DNA of 64,000 bases, taken from positions 186,001 through 250,000 of the forward strand of contig NZ_LIYH01000005.1 in NCBI RefSeq assembly GCF_001905885.1, written 5' to 3'. The position numbers and the translations under genes were made by a program. This stretch comes from Streptomyces sp. CB03234. GTDB lineage: Bacteria > Actinomycetota > Actinomycetes > Streptomycetales > Streptomycetaceae. Below, in pieces: positions 60,960 to 64,000 of the stretch (the stretch's first letter is position 1; each line of letters begins with the position of its first letter). Below the pieces are notes generated by a model. The model made no database searches. It worked only from the letters and a program-made list of their open reading frames with translations, and had not been told where the DNA came from.

Positions 60960-61319
60960 ATGAGCGCCGACGTATTCGTTATCGAGCCGCAATGGATCGT
61001 GCAGGCCCCGCACCTCCGGTGCACCCTCAAACGCGCCCTTGCTCTCCAGGCCACCCAAAATGTGTGGTCCAGTACCGAACACATCAACAACGCCGTGGCA
61101 ATGGCCTACGGCGATCAACTTCCGGACTCCAGCCGATGGGAACTGACCCACTCCCAACTCCGCACACTGAAAATCGCCATTGAGTGGCGCAGGGCCAGGC
61201 GTGCGGCCAGCGACAAGAAAACCGCCCCCGATATCCTCGAACACTGGACGCAAATAGAGGACGAGGTCATAGCCGCATACCGGGCCGTGAGCAACGAAGC
61301 CGGGTTGTACTGGATTTAG
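60960..61319 (+). CDS. Small element protein, unknown
   Basis: A 119-residue protein beginning MSADVFVIEPQWIVQAPHLRC. A helical middle ('RTLKIAIEWRRARRAASDKK') and an acidic end follow. The ATG at 60960 (or GTG 60957) has AGAAAGG. It lies 62 nt after the previous gene in the same unit and uses slightly more A/T-ending codons than its neighbours. No family recognised. Confidence 0.6.
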   Translation: MSADVFVIEPQWIVQAPHLRCTLKRALALQATQNVWSSTEHINNAVAMAYGDQLPDSSRWELTHSQLRTLKIAIEWRRARRAASDKKTAPDILEHWTQIEDEVIAAYRAVSNEAGLYWI

Positions 61320-61323
61320 AGGG

Positions 61324-61441
61324 TTGCCAAGCACTCAAGAACATGGTTTAATTAATGATGTCGGGAAGGGGGAGGGCAACCCCCCGACCGACACCGTGGG
61401 CCAGCCGGCCCCGGACGATCTCTCACCAGGAGGACCGCGAC
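61324..61441 (+). promoter_or_regulatory. Element promoter and structured leader, copy 5 (before the ArdC-like gene)
   Basis: TTGCCA (61324-61329), 17 nt, TTTAAT (61347-61352). Hairpin 61359-61393: TGTCGG/CCGACA and GGGGG/CCCCC, loop AGGGCAA. Second palindrome GGGCC-AGCC-GGCCC. CTCTCACCAG merges with AGGAGG. The -35 lies 5 nt past the previous stop. Confidence 0.85.
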
Positions 61442-62329
61442 ATGCCCCGTAAGCCGAAGATGACCGACGAAGAGCGCCGGGCATACTCCGCCAAGATGCG
61501 CGGTGAGCTCGAAGCCGTCATGGATCGCGCGTACGGCGCGATGGTCGGCAGTGAAGAATTCTGGGCCACCGTCATGCGCACGGCCGCGAACCTGACCCAC
61601 CCGGACCGCGACGACCGCAGCCCCACCAACTGCATCGCCATCGCCGCCCAGCACCCCAACGCCACCCACGTACTCAGCTCCGGAGACTGGCGAAAGGCCG
61701 GACGCTTCCCGGTCAAGGGCTCCACCTCCCTCCGCATCTGGACGCCGATCAAGCGGCGGCCCGAGGAGGGGCAGGAGGCCGCGGCCTCTGCCGATGGCGG
61801 GCAGCGCGAGGCTACCGGGGAGACCGCCGGGGACGAGGTGCGCAAGGTGTCCGGCTTCAAGGCCGGGCCGGTTTTCGACATCAGCCAGACCGACGGCGAC
61901 GCCTACGAGCCGCCCGCCGCCGCCCCGCTCGCCGCCGAGGTCATCCGCGATGTCCTGGTGAACCAGTACCGCGACCAGTACCACGAGGACCCGGAACGGG
62001 CGGGAGGGTTCGACTTCACCCAGGAAGCCCCCGACAACGCCGTCCGCATCCTGCTGTACGGCCATGCGTGGCGACGCATCACCGAGGCGGACGCCCCACT
62101 TCCCGGCCAGCACGCCGCCGAAGTCGCCTCAGCCGCCCACGTCGCCGCACTCATCCTCGGAATCACTCCGGGCCCCGCCGTCATGCCGCCGCTCGCGGGC
62201 ATCATCACCCAGGACAAGAAGCCCCCGGTGCATGAGTCAGCCGTGCGCGTCATCGAGACGGGCCGCGCCATCGCCCGCGCCGTCACGACGGCCGCCGAGC
62301 GCCGCCGCGAACTTGCCGTGACCAGTTGA
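61442..62329 (+). CDS. ArdC-like antirestriction/ssDNA-binding domain protein
   Basis: A 295-residue protein. The N-terminal half resembles the ArdC N-domain: 'NCIAIAAQHPNATHVLSSGDWRKAGRFPVKGSTSLRIWTPI' and, after a linker, 'VSGFKAGPVFDISQTDGDAYEP', as segments (about 62-160). ArdC proteins of conjugative plasmids bind ssDNA and protect incoming DNA. The usual metallopeptidase HExxH is not seen in the second half, so only the binding part may be kept. ATG 61442 follows AGGAGG. Its TGA stop lies inside the next promoter's -35 box. Confidence 0.72.
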   Translation: MPRKPKMTDEERRAYSAKMRGELEAVMDRAYGAMVGSEEFWATVMRTAANLTHPDRDDRSPTNCIAIAAQHPNATHVLSSGDWRKAGRFPVKGSTSLRIWTPIKRRPEEGQEAAASADGGQREATGETAGDEVRKVSGFKAGPVFDISQTDGDAYEPPAAAPLAAEVIRDVLVNQYRDQYHEDPERAGGFDFTQEAPDNAVRILLYGHAWRRITEADAPLPGQHAAEVASAAHVAALILGITPGPAVMPPLAGIITQDKKPPVHESAVRVIETGRAIARAVTTAAERRRELAVTS

Positions 62330-62448
62330 CCCAGACCTAAGAACATGGTTTAATTAATGGTATCGGAAGGGGGAGGGCAACCCCCCGACCGAGACCCCCG
62401 CCGGGGTCGACCGACCCCGGCGGAACCTCTCACCAGACAGGACACGAC
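62326..62448 (+). promoter_or_regulatory. Element promoter and structured leader, copy 6
   Basis: TTGACC (62326-62331), 17 nt, TTTAAT (62349-62354). Hairpin 62360-62395: GTATCGG/CCGAGAC (one mismatch) and GGGGG/CCCCC, loop AGGGCAA. Second hairpin of about 12 bp (CCGCCGGGGTCG with its complement). CTCTCACCAG precedes the gene. GTA replaces the ATG/GTG triplet at the likely transcript start in the other copies. Confidence 0.85.
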
Positions 62449-62871
62449 ATGCTCACCACCGACCAGAAGCCCACCGTCCAGGACTTCCCCACCGCGACGC
62501 TCGTCATCGCCGGACCCTGGTTCCGGGGCCACCAGCTCGACACCCGCCCCGCCGTCGTCGTCGGCCCGTTCGGCGGGCCGGAGTTCGCGGACGAGGCCAC
62601 CATGTCCGTGGTCTGGTTCTTTACCCTCGGGGCCCCGCAGCCGGGTGACAGCGTCCAGGCGATGTTCCCGCACGAGCTGACTCCGCTTGACGACACGCTG
62701 ACCACGATGCACCAGGACACGTTCCGCGACATCGTCCGCAGCCTGCGCCGTGGCCGGTTCGCCTACGACGACGGGGACGCGCTCCGCGCCGCCGTCCGCC
62801 AGGCATGGCGCGAGCGAGCCGGACTGGCCGACGCCGACCCGGCCGCCCGGCACACCCTCCACCGCAGCTGA
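62449..62871 (+). CDS. Small element protein, unknown
   Basis: A 140-residue protein, MLTTDQKPTVQDFPTATLVIAGPWF onwards. Beta-rich first half, then a helical 'DTLTTMHQDTFRDIVRSLRRG' and 'ALRAAVRQAWRERAGLADADP'. ATG 62449 after CAGGACACGAC. First gene of the sixth unit. No family recognised. Confidence 0.62.
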   Translation: MLTTDQKPTVQDFPTATLVIAGPWFRGHQLDTRPAVVVGPFGGPEFADEATMSVVWFFTLGAPQPGDSVQAMFPHELTPLDDTLTTMHQDTFRDIVRSLRRGRFAYDDGDALRAAVRQAWRERAGLADADPAARHTLHRS

Positions 62872-63201
62872 CCAAGGCCCCGCCGGTCCGGGGGAGGGCA
62901 ACACCTCCGGACCGGCAGGCCCCCCAGCACCCAGCGGACACCCCTTCGGGGCGGCAGGACAGGTCCGGTGCGTTCACCGCCGCCGGCCGACTCCGCCGCA
63001 GGCGGCTCCGCCGACCGACGACGGGCACCGGACCGCAGCGGACGCGCCCCGCGGGGGCGCGGCAGCCCCTGTCGTCGCGCAGGCGCGACGACCCGCGAGC
63101 CGATCGTCCCTCACGGCCCGCGCCGGTGGTGCAGCGCCGCTGCCAACGCACGGTCCGCCCTGCGGCCGGACCACAAACTCTCACCAGAAAAGACCAGTTC
63201 A
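62872..63201. other. Gap with AGGGCAAC-loop hairpin and CTCTCACCAG box
   Basis: A 330-nt stretch without a gene. Hairpin 62882-62916: perfect 10-bp stem GCCGGTCCGG/CCGGACCGGC, whose loop contains GGGAGGGCAACAC. The stem shares no sequence with the six promoter leaders. No TTTAAT promoter precedes it. Many GC dyads follow, and CTCTCACCAG recurs at about 63177-63186 before the next start. Confidence 0.7.
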
Positions 63202-64000
63202 GTGACTATCGAGATCACCCACACCCGTCGAGAAGGAACCCTGATCGAGGGCACGAGCCGGGGCGACGGATCGGCCGAGATCCTGCGACTTCGCGAGTAC
63301 GGCCGGACCCAGCGCCAGCCCTTCCGCTGGAGCAGGAACCTTGACTGCTGGTACCTCCCGCACAGCCGTGACCACGCCACCTACACCCCCTCGCTCGAAC
63401 TCCTCGCGCAGCGACTCCGAGACGCGGGCTTCGAGGTCACGTTGACCATCGACAACGCCGACCGCCGCTCGTTCTCCGACGCCGAGAAGGAGCGGGAGGA
63501 GAAGGCCGAAGGCCGAGCGGAGAGGTTCGGCGGATACGCCGCCAGCGCCGCCCGGAATTCCGAGGCCGCGTGGAAGTCGAGCCACGAGATATCCGAGCGG
63601 TTCGCCTTCGGGCAGCCCATCCTCGTCGGACACCACTCCGAGGGCCGCGCCCGCCGTGATCACGCGCGGCTGGACAACGCGATGCGCAAGAGCATCAGCG
63701 AGCGTGACCGCGCCGACCACTGGACCGGCCGGGCGCAGGCCGCCGCGAACTACGAGCGATTCAAGAAGGACCCCGGCCGCACCCTCCGCCGTCTCGACAA
63801 ACTGCGGGCCGACCTCCGCGCAGTCGAGAAGTGGCAGCGCGGCGAGTCCGCCAAGGGCTACTCCCGCAACCCCAACGACCCGGAGCTGACGATCCGGCAC
63901 GAGGAACTGACCGAAGAGATCGAGCACTGGGAACAGATCATCAAGGACGCCGAGGCCGAAGGCTTCAAAGTCTGGTCGAAGGCCGACTTCACTCGCGGTG
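63202..64000 (+). CDS. DUF3560-domain protein, 5' part (runs off the right edge)
   Basis: 266 codons are visible from GTG 63202. After an alpha/beta N-domain ('FRWSRNLDCWYLPHSRD'-like, here FRWSRNLDCW), the DUF3560 signature appears: 'EKAEGRAERFGGYAASAARNSEAAWKSSHEISERFAFGQPILVGHHSEGRARRDHARLDNAMRKSIS' as segments (about 95-160), then coiled helices. DUF3560 proteins belong to plasmids and integrated elements, often near ArdC and DUF2786; activity is not known. It probably shares a transcript with the gene at 62449. Confidence 0.8.
   Translation, partial: MTIEITHTRREGTLIEGTSRGDGSAEILRLREYGRTQRQPFRWSRNLDCWYLPHSRDHATYTPSLELLAQRLRDAGFEVTLTIDNADRRSFSDAEKEREEKAEGRAERFGGYAASAARNSEAAWKSSHEISERFAFGQPILVGHHSEGRARRDHARLDNAMRKSISERDRADHWTGRAQAAANYERFKKDPGRTLRRLDKLRADLRAVEKWQRGESAKGYSRNPNDPELTIRHEELTEEIEHWEQIIKDAEAEGFKVWSKADFTRG

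Noticed and set aside
48079..64000. CRISPR array or toxin-antitoxin pair in the accessory region
   Set aside because: The spaced repeats are promoter-leader units about 1-3 kb apart with genes between them, and no toxin or antitoxin family could be recognised.

Overview
The window is the origin region of an actinobacterial, almost certainly Streptomyces, chromosome. The evidence is very high GC, frequent GTG starts, the gene order rpmH-dnaA-oriC-dnaN-gnd-recF-dciA-gyrB-gyrA, an oriC full of TTGTCCACA-type boxes, and Streptomyces-type families (LppU/SCO3897, DLW-39, DUF6049, DUF3566, FemX). No species can be named from the sequence alone.

Layout of the core part (1-48.2 kb). 1-0.85 kb: 5' part of ssb, and rpsF. 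1.1-12.4 kb: cell-envelope and lipid genes (small membrane protein, FemX, alanine-racemase-like protein, GT87 membrane glycosyltransferase, bifunctional PBP, PadR regulator, inositol-phosphate synthase, MFS transporter, LppU-like protein). 12.4-24.4 kb: pcnB, DUF6049, murJ, a pseudokinase that completes MurJ, the sigM/anti-sigma pair, trxB-trxA behind a sigma-R-type promoter, and a GNAT. 24.6-30.5 kb, all on the minus strand: rpmH-rnpA-yidD-yidC-jag-rsmG and parA-parB. 30.9-43.7 kb: dnaA, oriC, dnaN, gnd, recF, dciA, gyrB, gyrA, DUF3566. 43.8-48.2 kb: tRNA-Ile, DLW-39, a small ORF coupled to a secreted/anchored protein, a Ser/Thr kinase, a Cro/XRE-like regulator and tRNA-Ala. Six exact parS sites lie at 12-27 kb. 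Perfect DnaA boxes also occur outside oriC, at 5.3 kb (a pair), 26.9 kb and 30.8 kb.

Accessory part (48.2-64 kb). A tyrosine integrase lies directly behind tRNA-Ala(TGC). This is the left end of an integrated element whose right end lies beyond the window. It carries an HNH-endonuclease cluster on the minus strand. On the plus strand are DUF2786, a protein with two ParB-like domains, a Zn/OB-fold-like protein, an ArdC-like antirestriction protein, DUF3560 and several unknowns. No replication or transfer gene is visible up to 64 kb.

The most unusual feature is how this element controls its genes. Six transcription units each start with the same promoter (TTGACC/TTGCCC/TTGCCA, exactly 17 bp, TTTAAT). 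Each is followed, at or near the transcription start, by a hairpin with a conserved AGGGCAA(C) loop, then a second GC-rich palindrome of varying sequence, then CTCTCACCAG next to the ribosome binding site. Two further AGGGCAAC-loop hairpins have entirely different stems, which points to selection on RNA structure. In addition, a 282-bp direct repeat containing a 24-bp inverted repeat occurs twice, 7.2 kb apart, upstream of two of these promoters. The whole looks like an element-wide regulon with a cis-acting RNA leader I do not recognise.
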